Below, in pieces: positions 1 to 12,149 of a DNA stretch of 64,000 bases; position 1 is the first letter of the stretch; each line of letters begins with the position of its first letter. The notes under the pieces were generated by a model that saw nothing but the letters and a program-made list of their open reading frames with translations, was not told the origin of the DNA and made no database searches. Origin of the DNA: Culex pipiens pallens (Eukaryota > Arthropoda > Insecta > Diptera > Culicidae); assembly GCF_016801865.2 (NCBI RefSeq), contig NC_068938.1, forward strand, positions 11,448,160 through 11,512,159. The letters are read 5' to 3'. The translations under genes were made by a program, and so were the position numbers.

Positions 1-2878
1 ACTCCGACTTGGCTCGAGATTTTTTCCCGCAGCACTCAACTCGAGAGGATATGCTATATCAACTGAAAAATGAAACTTGTACCAATTGTGTGAAGAGTGG
101 AAGAAAAAAAAAAGCTTGGAAAATGGAAAATCCTCCGCAAAGACGATGACGATGACAATAATAGAATGTTTTCGCAGCCAAGCTTTTCCAACCATCGGCA
201 AGGAAAAGTCCTTCCTTTCCATTCCGGATTTCATTTTTTTTTCGAGTCTATTTTTCCATCTGCCCGGAAAAGCCGAAAGTGGTGGATGGAGTTGAAATTT
301 CAATATGGCAATCATGTGAGCATTGTTACAACTTCCACCGCGCAAGGGGAAAATGCAGCAGAGGTAAGGTGACTTTCCACGATATGCCGCAGGGTTCGGA
401 TTATTATGCAGGAAAAATAGAAAAGCAAAAAAATGTGAAACCATATGGATAAAGAAAATTGAAAAGCTCTCGCGGGCTGGAAAAGCTTCACCCCGAAAAC
501 TATCTGCACTTTTGCGTAGCAAGCTGGGTTTGGCGGATTTTCACCCACCACGGAGATGAGTTATTACGTTAGCCGTCGGAGTGACACACTCTTCAAGCTC
601 AACTTTGAAAGTGTGCGGTGCAGCTGCTTCAATTTGCTTGACGTACGAGGAGGGGGCTGTGTGTGACGGGTTTGAATTTCACGACTGTAAATTGGACGTG
701 CGAGCAGGACAGATATTCAATTTCATTTGCTGGGGGGGAACCGATTTGGTGTCAAAGATTTTTGAAATGTGAAATGTGACAGATGATAGGAAGGTTGATT
801 TAATTTTATTTTAAGTTGCATTTTTTGTCTATACATTGTGAAATAATAAAAAAATGAATAAAATCAACTCAATTCAAATAATCAAACCAACTATTTTCGG
901 ATTAAAGAAAAAATATGTTTTTATAACAATCGTCAACATATAATTGTATTTAAGTGAAACCAAAATGTTCATAATTAACCTATAACAATTGGCGAATGCT
1001 CCAGTAACAATAAGACAAATAAGTCTTATTGGCATAGTGTCTAAGTTTTGAGCCTGAAAAGGAACAACGTTAACTTAACTTTTAAAAATAAAGCCAATCA
1101 CAATGTTCAAACGGCAGTGTTAAAAACAAGACCAGTAGAAATCTATAAATAAAGAGAGGATTGATTTTGAAATAATAGATCAATGAATAAAAATCATAAA
1201 ATCAAAAAGCGAAAGCATAAAATGTTAACAGACAATCAAATCAATATTATGGATGTTTATTCAAAATGCATTAAAAAAATGAACAAACTAATAAAACATT
1301 CAAGCACACGGAGAAAAAAGAGTTTCTAAAATCGTGAACAAGCGTTCATGAAAATGGGAACCTCGAACAAAGTATTCAAATCTCATGGTACGATTTAGCA
1401 AAACGTACCATGAAATTTGAACACTTTGTTCGTGGTTCCCATTTTCATGAACGCTTTTAGGTTCACGATTTTAGGAACTCTTTTTTCTCTGTGCAGCATT
1501 ATTGTTATTTTTTAGAATCTGATGATAATTTTAAAATTATACTGAATTTATCACAGTCAAATGTAAAAAAAAATCTTTATTTATCTTAATTCCAAGTAGA
1601 TGAATTTAATCATCATCAAAACACTAAATTTTTTATTTTTTTATTTTTTTGTGGGAAAAAGTACAGTCTTATTTTTTCGTTATTTATTTTTTTATATTTT
1701 CGTGGGAAAAAGTATCCTTTCTAATTGTGGAAAATTAAAAAAAAAATCATTTGATAGCATTAATTGTTTAGATAATATATATTTTTTCTAAAATTTCTCA
1801 GTTTTTCCAATTAGAAAAGTAATTGACAACACTTCGAAGCATAAAAAAGGAAGTAGTATGTCTTGAGCATTTCTTATTTTTATGTCACATTTTTTTTTTC
1901 TAAATAATCGATTATTGTAAACATTATTCTGAAACATGATTGTTATGATTTTTGATCCTATTATGATCTGGACAATATTTTCTAAACTATGAAAATTTTA
2001 TCGAGGATATTGCGGTTTCAAGCAAAAAAGGTACGAGAAAAAAAAATCATTTTAGTGTCGCATTTAAAAATGTTTCATCTGGAGTTCAATCTATGTTTTG
2101 TGACAAAATATTAAAACATTTTTTTCGGCGTACAAACAAATTAGGCATGAATCAAATTAAAATGACTGGTTTGGCTAAAACTATTTAAATAATCAGATCG
2201 AAAAATTTGATATTAAATTTTGTTTGTATTGGTTTAGTCTTTATTGAACACATTTTCGAGAAATTGCTTAAACATTTTGATTTAAGAGTTTTGATGATAA
2301 TGATTACATAAATAAAATTTGAAAAGTTTAATGCTTGACAAAAAAATAAACCCAGTTTGAAACCTTCAGAACTGTTTGATAAACAAATGAATATTTTTTT
2401 CACATGAATTTCCCAGATAAAATGTTGCAGCCTGTCATTTTTTATAAATTGCATATTCATGCAAGCTTTGACAAAAAAAAAGAAAAAGTGAACAGATGAA
2501 AAAAAAATTTAAAGCTTTTTTTTAGGAAAATCCAAAAAAACGTGATAAAATACTTCATGGTCGAACAGAATCTATCAGACAAATCAGACCAATAAGAAGT
2601 ATTTGAATAACACGATTTAAAAAAAAATAATTGAAAATAAAAAGGATAATTTGAACATTTTACAAAAGTATACTTTCTGCGCATAAATCATATTTTTCTG
2701 GCAAAGTTCTATTAAAAACCGATATTTTTCTTGAAAATATCACACAAAAAATAATGATTTGTAATTGGGAAAAGATATGACACTGTAAAAACTCTTATTG
2801 AGTTAACATTAAAGCATCAAATAGAATCTTCATCTATCCTTCAAGGTTGAAATCCTCAGAATTCCATTCTCCTCGATA
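1..2878. other. intronic or unassigned sequence, left edge
   Basis: No coding exon recognised. The first 780 bases have a more balanced base composition than the strongly AT-rich sequence after them, but the small open frames there resemble no known protein on either strand. Since CadN is transcribed right to left and its membrane-span exons end at 4319, this stretch should be the intron before the cytoplasmic-tail exons, which I do not find here. It holds one foldback MITE (1307-1493) and simple AT-rich sequence. Confidence 0.6.
1307..1493. mobile_element. foldback MITE, copy 1 (187 bp)
   Basis: Nearly perfect palindrome. The left end reads cacggagaaaaaagagtt and the right end is its reverse complement with one change (ctctgtg at the extreme end). 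The arms run through matching segments (ATCGTGAAC, the CGTTCATGAAAATGGGAAC-like block, GAACAAAGT, CATGGTACG) to a short loop near 1398. It is flanked by CA on both sides (1305-1306 and 1494-1495), consistent with a 2-bp target duplication. No ORF, so it must be mobilised in trans if it is a transposon. A close relative lies at 11771-11953 and a truncated piece at 59615-59655. Confidence 0.75.
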
Positions 2879-4052
2879 CTTCAAATCTTCAAATCTTCAA
2901 ATCTTCAAATCTTCAAATCTTCAAATCTTCAAATCTTCAAATCTTCAAATCTTCAAATCTTCAAATCTTCAAATCTTCAAATCTTCAAATCTTCAAATCT
3001 TCAAATCTTAAAATCTTAAAATCTTAAAATCTTAAAATCTTAAAATCTTAAAATCTTAAAATCTTAAAATCTTAAAATCTTAAAATCTTAAAATCTTAAA
3101 ATCTTAAAATCTTAAAATCTTAAAATCTTAAAATCTTAAAATCATAAAATCTTAAAATCTTAAAATCTTAAAATCTTAAAATCTTCAAATCTTCAAATCT
3201 TCAAATCTTCAAATCTTCAAATCTTCAAATCTTCAAATCTTCAAATCTTCAAATCTTCAAATCTTCAAATCTTCAAATCTTCAAATCTTCAAATATTCAA
3301 ATCTTCAAATCTTCAAATCTTCAAATCTTCAAATCTTCAAATCTTCAAATCTTCAAATCTTCAAATCTTCAAATCTTCAAATCTTCAAATCTTCAAATCT
3401 TCAAATCTTCAAATCTTCAAATCTTCAAATCTTCAAATCTTCAAATCTTCAAATCTTCAAATCTTCAAATCTTCAAATCTTCAAATCTTCAAATCTTCAA
3501 ATCTTCAAATCTTCAAATCTTCAAATCTTCAAATCTTCAAATCTTCAAATCTTCAAATCTTCAAATCTTCAAATCTTCAAATCTTCAAATCTTCAAATCT
3601 TCAAATCTTCAAATCTTCAAATCTTCAAATCTTCAAATCTTCAAATCTTCAAATCTTCAAATCTTCAAATCTCCAAATCTTCAAATCTTCAAATCTTCAA
3701 ATCTTCAAATCTTCAAATCATCAAATCACAATTCTTTAAATCTTCAAATCTTCAAATCTTCAAATTTTCAAATCTTCAAACCTTCAAATCTTCAAATCTT
3801 CAAATCTTCAAATCTTCAAATCTTCAAATCTTCAAATCTTCAAATCTTCAAATCTTCAAATCTTCAAATCTTCAAATCTTCAAATCTTCAAATCATCAAA
3901 TCTTCAAATCTTCAAATCTTCAAATCTTCAAATCTTCAAATCTTCAAATCTTCAAATCTTCAAATCTTCAAATCTTCAAATCTTCAAATCTTCAAATCTT
4001 CAAATCTTCAAATCTTCAAATCTTCAAATCTTCAAATCTTCAAATCTTCAAA
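2879..4052. repeat. 8-bp satellite array, unit CAAATCTT
   Basis: About 1.17 kb of head-to-tail 8-mers CAAATCTT, with an internal block (about 3008-3183) in which the unit has switched to AAAATCTT, then a return to the first variant. A short interruption sits at about 3719-3745 (ATCATCAAATCACAATTC). Scattered single-base variants include CATAAAAT and CTCCAAAT. The same unit in reverse complement (GAAGATTT) forms the array at 35227-35815. No coding potential. Confidence 0.95.
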
Positions 4053-4318
4053 ACAAAAAAAAATAATTAGCTGTATTTCGATTCATGAAAAACATTCTTA
4101 GTTTATGAAATCAGGGATGAATTTTTTGAATGAGAAGCGTTTTTCAGTGTTATTTATCGTCATTTCAAACTACACACACAGCCCACGCCAGTACATCAAG
4201 CTTTTGAATGTTTGAAAATCTCCAAAAAAAAAAAAAAATACAACCTCTTTGATGTCCCTGATTACACCTCCCTGCTGTAACCGATATGACTGAAAAGATC
4301 ATAGCAATAACTACTCAC

Positions 4319-4557
4319 GTATCAGCGTCGAGACGCACGCGATCAGCGCGATGATAAAGTCCTTGGACGGCGTCAGCACGCCCGAGGCCAGCAGTTCCAG
4401 CTCGCAGTGCATCCCAGTGTACCCGAAGGGGCACACACACTCGTACTTTTTCGGCGGGGCGTAATCCCGGCAGCGGCCCCCATTCTGGCACGGATGCCAC
4501 AGGCACTCGTTCGCGTTGACACACTGCGGACCGGACTTTTGGTAGCCCCCGGGACAA
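4319..4557 (-). CDS. CadN: CadN alternative EGF/transmembrane exon (distal version, 239 bp)
   Basis: Internal exon read right to left. The acceptor is ...gtgtgagtatag at 4558 upward, behind a TG-rich rather than pyrimidine tract; the donor is GTGAG at 4314-4318. The first base completes a Thr codon begun as AC in the 171-bp exon. It then encodes CPGGYQKSGPQC, an EGF module (NECLWHPCQNGGRC ... YECVCPFGYTGMHCE) and the start of a membrane span (SKDFIIALIACVSTLI). Length differs by exactly one codon from the exon at 9152-9393, with identical entry and exit phase and the same domain order, so the two are interchangeable. Drosophila CadN is known to have two versions of exon 18 that encode the membrane span; this corresponds by position and content. 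The rest of the span and the cytoplasmic tail lie outside the window to the left. Confidence 0.9.
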
Positions 4558-7500
4558 CTATACTCACACGGACACACACACACACAGGTTCACGGGGACA
4601 TCGATTGGTTTTGTGTGGTGACAAAAATGTGTGTTTTTTTTTGTTTGTTGTGGTGGTGTGGTGATGTGTTGGTAGCAGGGCAAACAAAAGAGAGGTTTTT
4701 TTTTTCGAGGTGCCATATACATAAAAAGAGAAAAAGAGAGAAAAAAGGACGAAACAACAATGAAAGTTGCGCTACTCGCATACCTACTTACCGACCTCGA
4801 GATCTCTTTGAGTTTATGATTCTTAAAGCTACACCAGTGTTCAAGCTCATCGAATCGCATTGAAGGGGTGGGAGGCGGCACGGTGTGTTTAAAGAATCGT
4901 TTTGTTTCAACTATTTTTTCAACAATATTGAAACTGCGATTTTCTATTTTAATGTCGTTTTGGTCTATGATTATAATATGTGGTTCAAAGTGTTCTGTGC
5001 CATCAAAGTTTAATTTTTATTTTATGGAAGTTAAATAAAATGCAGGATTTTTTTTTTTGTGTTAATCTGAAAGAGTTTACCCGGGTGCTCCCAAATGGTT
5101 AGGTTTAAATGTGAGAGGGTATTAAATTAGGGTATTATAAATCCATAATTTGGTTAAAATAAAATATATTCAAATTAAATTTTAACTATTCAAATTTCAT
5201 AGTAAAGTGCATTTTAGTGTGGAATGGTCGCTGATCTTAAATTTTCGCTTGATAAGATTAAAAGTTTTGTTCATTGCAAATTTTCAAAAAAAAAATCAAT
5301 TCTATTCAATTCAGTTTATTTCTTTAGTTTTTCGACTAACGGTAGTTTTTTAAATAAAGTACAGAATTATGGGGGATCCTTTCAGCTTTGTATAAGGCAT
5401 TTATCTCAACAGATGCAAATAAAATTGGTTGTAAAAGGAAACAGAAAACAGGAAAACAAATGTTTAAAAACCGTTAAAACTTTTTTCTATTTTTTTTTAA
5501 ATTTAAGTTTTATATTTTTTAAATTAAAATCAATTTGACATTTATCAGTTTAATGTCCTTTAGATCGGTTTTAAAACATGAACGACATTTTTAATAATCA
5601 GTTAATTTTACAGATTATTTAAATCTGAGTATTGAAAATTTCTTTTAAAATCAGCATTTTTTTTGAAAATTTCATTATTAATTATTTTTGATTTGGATGA
5701 AACTTTAGTGTACCTTTTCTATGACTAAGTAAGTAATCTTGCATCATTGGCTATAACCATATTCAAAATCTGTAATTTGAGAATGGATTTGCTTAGAGCT
5801 TTCCAGAAAAATATACTTACACATTAAAAAATATCTTTAAAATTATATTTTTATTTTAAATTTTAAAATTTTCATGCAACAAAAAATAAATTCGGCAAAA
5901 TAACCTGTATTGAAATTTGCATTTTTGGATCTATTTTAGATGCCAAAAAAATGCCATCTATTTAATTAGGATTAAATTGGTTGCAACTTTTGAAAAAAAA
6001 ATACGTTTCTTAATCCACCATTAGGTGGGTGGTGCCTTCCTCACATTTACAAAGTAATAATGAAAATAAGTTTATGTAAAAAATATATACCTGATACAGA
6101 CTTTTCCAGAAAAAATGCAGACTCTCATTTGAAGCAATGCGGCAACCGGGCGTTTCGCATCTGGCGCGACTCTCGCACGTAAACAAAAAGACACGGCCTT
6201 TAGAGGTTAGGCAAAAAATTACCCTTTTTTGTATCTACAAAAATCTTTTTCTTGGCATAACTTTTTAAATACTTAACTAAACAGAATAAAATTAAATAGG
6301 GTCTTAGGGGACCCCAAAATGAACAGAATAATGCGGATCCGGCCAAAATCGGTTCAGCCAGTTCTGAGATAATCATGTGGAAAAAAAATCATGTCTACAC
6401 ACATCCCCACAGACATTTGTTCAGAATTTGATTCTGAGTCGATAGGTATACGTGAAGGTATATCTAGGAGTCGTATTTAAGAAGTTCATTTTTCGAGTGA
6501 TTTTATAGCCTTGCCTCAGTGAGGTGAGGAAGGCAAAAACATAATCTTTGAAATAAAAATCCAAATTTTAAAAATAAAAAAATTTAGACATTTAATTTAA
6601 AAGCGATGGTTTTGAATGAAAAAAGTGTTTTAAAATGCATTATACACTTGCCCAGTTGTTTTGCAACCATTAGTTTCCATTCTAAATATTGAAGATTTTT
6701 TTTTTGCGAAAAAAAAGTTTTTGTGAATGTTTTGGAATTTCATAAAAATTCAAAATAATTTTAATCTAGCCAAACAAATTTTGATAAATATTTGCATCGA
6801 TCTTACTTCATCTTAACTTAACTAACTAATATGTGGTTTATTTAAATGTCAAAATAAAAAAATCAGGAAATTTTTAGAATCTCTCCAAAAATTTTATTTT
6901 CATTTTATTTTATTTATTTCGTTGTTAAAGCACTACTTCTTTGAAGTTACTATCCTAAGCTGAGATGTGGACTACCTTTCAACAGCTGATTAACTCAAAG
7001 TTGGGAACAAAGTTTGCGAGTGAATCTAATGCAGGAAAAAAGTTACAAAATAACCTTCGAAATAGATATTTTTATTTTCAAAATTTTCCAATCAACTCGA
7101 ACATTTGACCCTGGAGCATTTATTTTCGTCTGCATCATTTGGTTAATTCGAAGAAAAAAAATATATTCGAAGTTCCGACTTTTTTTTACACAGATATTCG
7201 AAGGCATATCAGTTTCAAACCCGACAATATTATTGTTACAAGAGTTCAGAATTTGTTGTTTTAGTAATGTTTAATTTTAATTTTTTTACCTTTTCCCAAC
7301 CTCAAGTTTTTTATACTTGTAATATTTAAAGCTACATTTTAAAGAAAGCCATGAATTGTTTTATTTTTAAAATATTTTGAAATTATAAGAATTGTTTCCA
7401 TGTTACAATAATGTTTAAGATATTTTCATAAATTCCTTAATTGAATTTTGTATTGCTTTTAAAAATTTTGTGTTAAATTTATTACAGATATTATTTTAAT

Positions 7501-9151
7501 TATGCTAAAATAGGATAGAACGTTCTTTTAACATTCAATTGTTTTGAGTTTTAAATAACAATTTAAAGAAATTGATATTTTTAGTAACAATTTTGAAATG
7601 TTTTTTTTTTGTTTGAAGAATATTTGCAAATGCGGAAAAAATCGGTACTATTTTCTTGTGATGACCAAACATTATGTATCCAAATCTTTACATTGACTCT
7701 ATCTTGAATCATTTTAAAAATAATCAAAACATTCAAAAGTGCAAATTTTTTACATCGCCGCTGCAAATATTTTTAAAATGTTTTTTGTCCCCCTCCTCCA
7801 AAATCGGTGCATTACATATTTGCTTCAAGAAATTTTAAAATTTAAATGGGAATATATGTTTAATTAACAGAAAACATATTAGAAAATATTAAGCATTTCT
7901 GGGAAAGCTTCAAATATTTAATTACAATTACATAATAATATTACACAATAATATTCATAATAATCTTTTTCCCCATTTAAAAGAATTAAAATATCAAAAA
8001 TGAATAAATTAAAATAAATCTCATTTTTTTTTACTGTCAAAAATGTATGTTAAAAAGTCTGTTAAAAAGTCATAGAAAAGAAAAAGGGTTTTAAGCTTAG
8101 TTGTTCATTGAGCCAACTAATTCGTTCAGCAATCAACATTTACTAAAATCTTTGAACAATTTCGTTTTACCTTTCAATTTGTGTAATGGATTTTTCTATG
8201 GTAAAGGTTTTTTAAAGTTCTGTTATGATATGATTTTTTGAATTGTTCAAAAACCGAAGAATAATCACTAACACTATCAATTTAATTTCTAACCAATTCC
8301 GGACAAGTGAAGTTCACGTTAAACAAATTAATGCCTTCAGATTTTTTTAAAAACCAAGAACATTCATGTTCTTATCAATGAATCATCAGTCAAAATGAAC
8401 AAAGATTAATTTGTTCTATATTCAGTTGTTCTTTTTATTGCTGAATCAGCAGTTTAAAAATTAAAAAAATCATCTATTTTAAAACTTTCCTTCTTTTTTT
8501 TTTTACTAACTAACTACTGCAAATCTGTTGAATTTAGTGCGAGTTTAGAAATATTTTGTAAATTGATTTGAAATTAGCTGAACAATAAAAAAACATCTTA
8601 AAAACCACATAATTATAATCATGAACCAAGACTTACCTTAAAACCATCTAATTTGTAAACAAATGTCATGCAAAGGAGCATTGGTATATTACTTAGTAAA
8701 AATAACATCTTTAAACACACCGTGACGTAGTTCCGAGATGGTTTGGGGTGGGGACGTCTATTCGAACAGTCTATATGGAGTTTGTGGGTTGGGGGTGTGT
8801 GTTTGTTCAAAACGTTACGTTTCCGTTGTTCTTCGTACTAGTTTCTAGCGTAGTAGTTTTAAAGGGTGGTGGATGTAGAAGGAACATTTTAAGGGGACGA
8901 ACCGTAACATAGTGGTAGAGATACAGAACAGCATGCAAGGTAGGTGTGAGGCTGAACGAAACGAAAAACGAACAATCCAAAAAAGTGAAAACGGCCAAAT
9001 CATGCAAATCGTGCACTACTTCTACTTCTTCTTCCTCATAAACATTCAGAGCCAAAAGCGCAAGACCTTCCAGACTTTTGTTTTGGCCCAGCCTGGGGTG
9101 TTAGTATATATCGTAAGAAAGAGGGGTTAGTAAGGAGGAAAGGCAGCTCAC
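4558..9151. other. intron between the two alternative transmembrane exons
   Basis: 4.6 kb of noncoding, mostly AT-rich sequence. It contains a terminal-inverted-repeat element at 6033-6535. Consensus-like GTAAGT donors occur on the minus strand at 4786-4791 and 8631-8636, but the sequence before them does not translate into anything cadherin-like. I see no further gene. Confidence 0.7.
6033..6535. mobile_element. terminal-inverted-repeat element (about 0.5 kb, MITE-like)
   Basis: A 12-bp perfect inverted repeat, TGCCTTCCTCAC at 6033-6044 and GTGAGGAAGGCA at 6524-6535, encloses about 0.5 kb of noncoding sequence. The interior is more GC-rich than its surroundings (around 6130-6200 and 6300-6470). 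No transposase frame. No clear target duplication could be assigned, so the true ends may lie a few bases outside the inverted repeats. Confidence 0.55.
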
Positions 9152-9393
9152 TCAGGATGATTAGCAGACAGACGAGGATGGCGGCCAGCGCGCCCATGCT
9201 CAGCTTCAGCGTTTGGCCCTCCTGGATGAGCTCGCAGTTTTCGCCCCAGAAGCCGTCCGGGCAGTCGCACCGGTAGCGCAGCTTGGGCTCCTGGTTGACG
9301 CAGACGCCCCCATTGAGGCAGGGCAGATCGAGACACTCGTTCCGATCCATGCAGCCCTTGCCGTCCGGCGACATGACGCGACCCTCGCCGCAA
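9152..9393 (-). CDS. CadN: CadN alternative EGF/transmembrane exon (proximal version, 242 bp)
   Basis: Internal exon with acceptor ...aataatcttcag before 9393 (A-rich upstream tract, weak) and donor GTGAG at 9147-9151. The first base completes the Thr codon begun in the previous exon, giving a continuous ECT-CGEG. It encodes CGEGRVMSPDGKGC, a calcium-binding-type EGF module (DRNECLDLPCLNGGVC ... RYRCDCPDGFWGENCE), a short juxtamembrane stalk (EGQTLKLS) and the first part of a membrane span (MGALAAILVCLLIIL). It ends with one base of the next codon, like its alternative at 4319-4557. This version reads like the commoner form of insect CadN in my memory of the family. The membrane span continues in an exon outside the window. 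Confidence 0.93.
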
Positions 9394-11629
9394 CTGAAGA
9401 TTATTTTTTTGCGTTTTTTTTTTCGATTTTTTAGGTTAGTTTTTGGGGGAAAATGTTAGTATTATACAAGAGTGAGAGAGAGTACACATATGATAGACAA
9501 AGATAGTGTATATGTTGTTGATGGCATTTTATGAGGATGAGCATATGGTACAAACGATACTGTTAAAGAGGGAAAACACCAAGGCGAGAAAAGGGGTGAA
9601 ATGATGGGAAATTTATGGCCATGATCAACCCGCCCATGCACGCTCCAACGTATATCCGGCTTTTCGGTATTTATAGGATGATGGAAAAATTTGGCAGCCT
9701 CTGTAATCGTTGGCAGGTCATATGGTTTGATGGAATTGGGTGAGTTTGATTGCTTCTTTCAACTTTAAATCCTTAAAAATTTGTATGTTTAGAAAATGTT
9801 CTTGAATTGCTTGAAGAAACGTGTTTTAAAATTTAATTTATTAGAAAGAAATAAAGAAGATCAAAATAATAGAAACAATTTATCGCTAATTTGCCCCTAA
9901 TTTCCCCCCCAAAACCAAACCCAAAATCTTCTCATCCATGATTCATGGCGCACATTCTATCGACATTTCAACCCCTTCCATTAAGGCCATAATCGGTTCC
10001 AATTCCAAAAAAAAAATCCTTTAACAAGAGAGCGTCGAATTTTTCAATTTAGCACCCCCTCCCCCGCCTCAGAACTTTTTCCCGGTAGGCTGAAAATTGT
10101 TTCAAGCTCGCTCGTCATCAGGCTGGAGCCAATTTCGAGCGGCTTTTTTTTTTGTTCGTTCACTCCGAGGGAGGTAATAATACCGGTTTGGAAAACGAGT
10201 GGTTCCCAGGGACGGGGCTCAAAATCAAAACCAATAAATCATTACACAGTGATTGGGGAGGGGAAAAGGAGGGGAGGTTTGGGGGGGTGGCGCGGAACAG
10301 GCTTTTCGTTCGGTTTTCACCTTCATTTTCCAGAGTTTGGGAAAAAGTGAAAACTGATAAGCTGAAATTTTTGGCCGAAATTGAGAATTTCTGGAGGGAG
10401 GTTTGAAAAGGGGTGGAAATAAATGGCGCTATTCTTTCCCGTTTCCGTCGGTTGTCCGGAAGGATATAACTCCGGTAATGGGCTGGGATCCGATGATCGT
10501 AAATAAAATCAATAAAAGAGATATAAAAATGGATGTATTCTTTTTTTCATTGAATTTTTCAATCGGTCTCGTCGATTGGTGGACCCTACTGGAACGTGAC
10601 CTGGGACGTTAACGGGGATTAGTGTTGGTTTGTGAAGTGTTTAGAGGATTTGCATAGTTGTTGGACGAATGGAAAACACATCGTTTCGATGTGAATTCGA
10701 TGAAAATAATTTAATTTATTGCTTAAATTAAAAAAAAATCCCATTTTCTATTCGATACTCTGAACAAGCTCCAAAAACAAACAAAAATATCTCCCCCTCC
10801 TCAAAATGTGCTGACATGTCGTCAACAATCCCAAAGTAAGCAAACAACTTCCAAATGTCGTGCCCCAATTCGACATCACGAAAACCAGGATGTAACTTCT
10901 CCCCAGTCTCAAGTTTGGGAAAAGCACCAAAGTTTCACGCCCTCTTTTTCCCTTTAAAAAAAGTGTGCGCACCCAAAAAAAAGAGAAAATCCTTCCAAAA
11001 ACAAAGTTGTTAGGATAGGTTCTTGGCCCGTTCTACGCTCCCAGGCGGGTATAACCATGAATTATTTATCGGTGGAAAAATCCCTACCACTTCGTCAAAC
11101 CAATAATTCTTCCACACCCCCACACACACCGCACCGGAAGATGGTATTACTGCTCAAATAGTCCCCCTATCCTCGTGTGTCCTGAAGGGCAATAAAAAAG
11201 AATCGGCCGGAAAACAACGCTTTGCGACAACGGTGGAATTTTCCCACCCACGATTTGGTAAACTGAGCGTGTTTTTCTTCTGGTTCTTGTTGGCAGCGCA
11301 GACTTGGGCGAAGGAATTAGGACGAGCCACCAGTTTTTTTTTGGCAGGTTCCCTAAGGTGGGAGTTTTGGTTTTGGCAACTAGGAAAAGTTATGATTTTT
11401 AAGTATTTTGTGATGGCTATCCAAAAATTTATATTTTTTTATTTGTTCTCAAAATTTAAAATTCTTGAAAAGTATTGGGCAATTTCTGCTTATTATATGA
11501 CATATTGTTGGAAAGACTCTTAATACATATATCAAATCAAATGATTTCTTCTTTTTCGATGTCTGAGAGGTAAGCACGTGCAGGAAAAGTTCACAAAAAA
11601 TCTGCGACAATAAAACTTTACAATTTGCA
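9394..11629. other. intron, mostly single-copy-looking sequence
   Basis: First part of a 17.9-kb intron between the 171-bp exon and the transmembrane exons. It has a mixed base composition with G-rich and pyrimidine-rich patches (around 10030-10300 and 11040-11340), no repeats that I can match elsewhere in the window, and no ORF resembling a known protein. It could hold regulatory sequence, but nothing specific can be called. Confidence 0.5.
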
Positions 11630-11770
11630 TTTAAATTACACGTAATATCAGTTGTAAACTTTTTAAGATCGTCAAATCAAAAAGGGCATTAAATTCTGAG
11701 ACCAGAAAAATATTTTCATAAATTCTTTGAAATTTGGCAAATTTGTGACAGTAGAATAACTGTAATGATG

Positions 11771-11953
11771 CACGGAGAAAAAAGAGTTCCCAAAATCGTG
11801 AACACCCGTTTATGAAATTGGGAACCACGAACAAAGTGTTCAAATGCCATGGTACGATTTTCAAAAACGTACCATGGAATTTGAACACTTTGTTCGTGGT
11901 TCCCAATTCCATGAACGGGTGTTCACGATTTTGGGAACTCTTTTTTCTGCGTG
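11771..11953. mobile_element. foldback MITE, copy 2 (183 bp)
   Basis: Same family as 1307-1493: starts cacggagaaaaaagagtt and ends with the inverted counterpart (gaactcttttttctgcgtg). The arms are almost perfectly complementary over their length, around a short loop near 11864. It interrupts part A of the duplicated unit. The uninterrupted paralogue at 13455-13475 reads GTAATGATGGTTTTT, which gives the empty site and shows that the dinucleotide TG (11769-11770 and 11954-11955) was duplicated on insertion. Confidence 0.85.
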
Positions 11954-12149
11954 TGGTTTTTGTGATACATTTAGCTTTTTTTTAAATCAACCTGGACAAG
12001 ATCCAATTGCAAAACTTAAAATACATTTTTACCAGCCTTACTTGAAGAACTTATATATTTGTTAAATGTATAAAAGAATCCTGGTTAATGGTGTAACTGC
12101 GTGAATTTGTTCCATGAATAAATTGAAATTTTTTTTTTTGCAATTCTTT

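Noticed and set aside
2879..4052. CRISPR-like regularly spaced repeats
   Set aside because: The units are contiguous 8-mers without spacers, in a eukaryotic intron; it is a simple satellite.
4792..4881. Possible extra exon before a GTAAGT donor at 4786-4791 (minus strand)
   Set aside because: Good donor, but the frame before it (ending LKEISRS) has no cadherin or EGF character, and the phase needed between the neighbouring exons is not supported.
8637..8740. Possible extra exon before a GTAAGT donor at 8631-8636 (minus strand)
   Set aside because: The frame that could join the 9152 exon hits a stop quickly, and the open frame (LLCMTFVYKLDGFK) does not resemble the CadN juxtamembrane segment.
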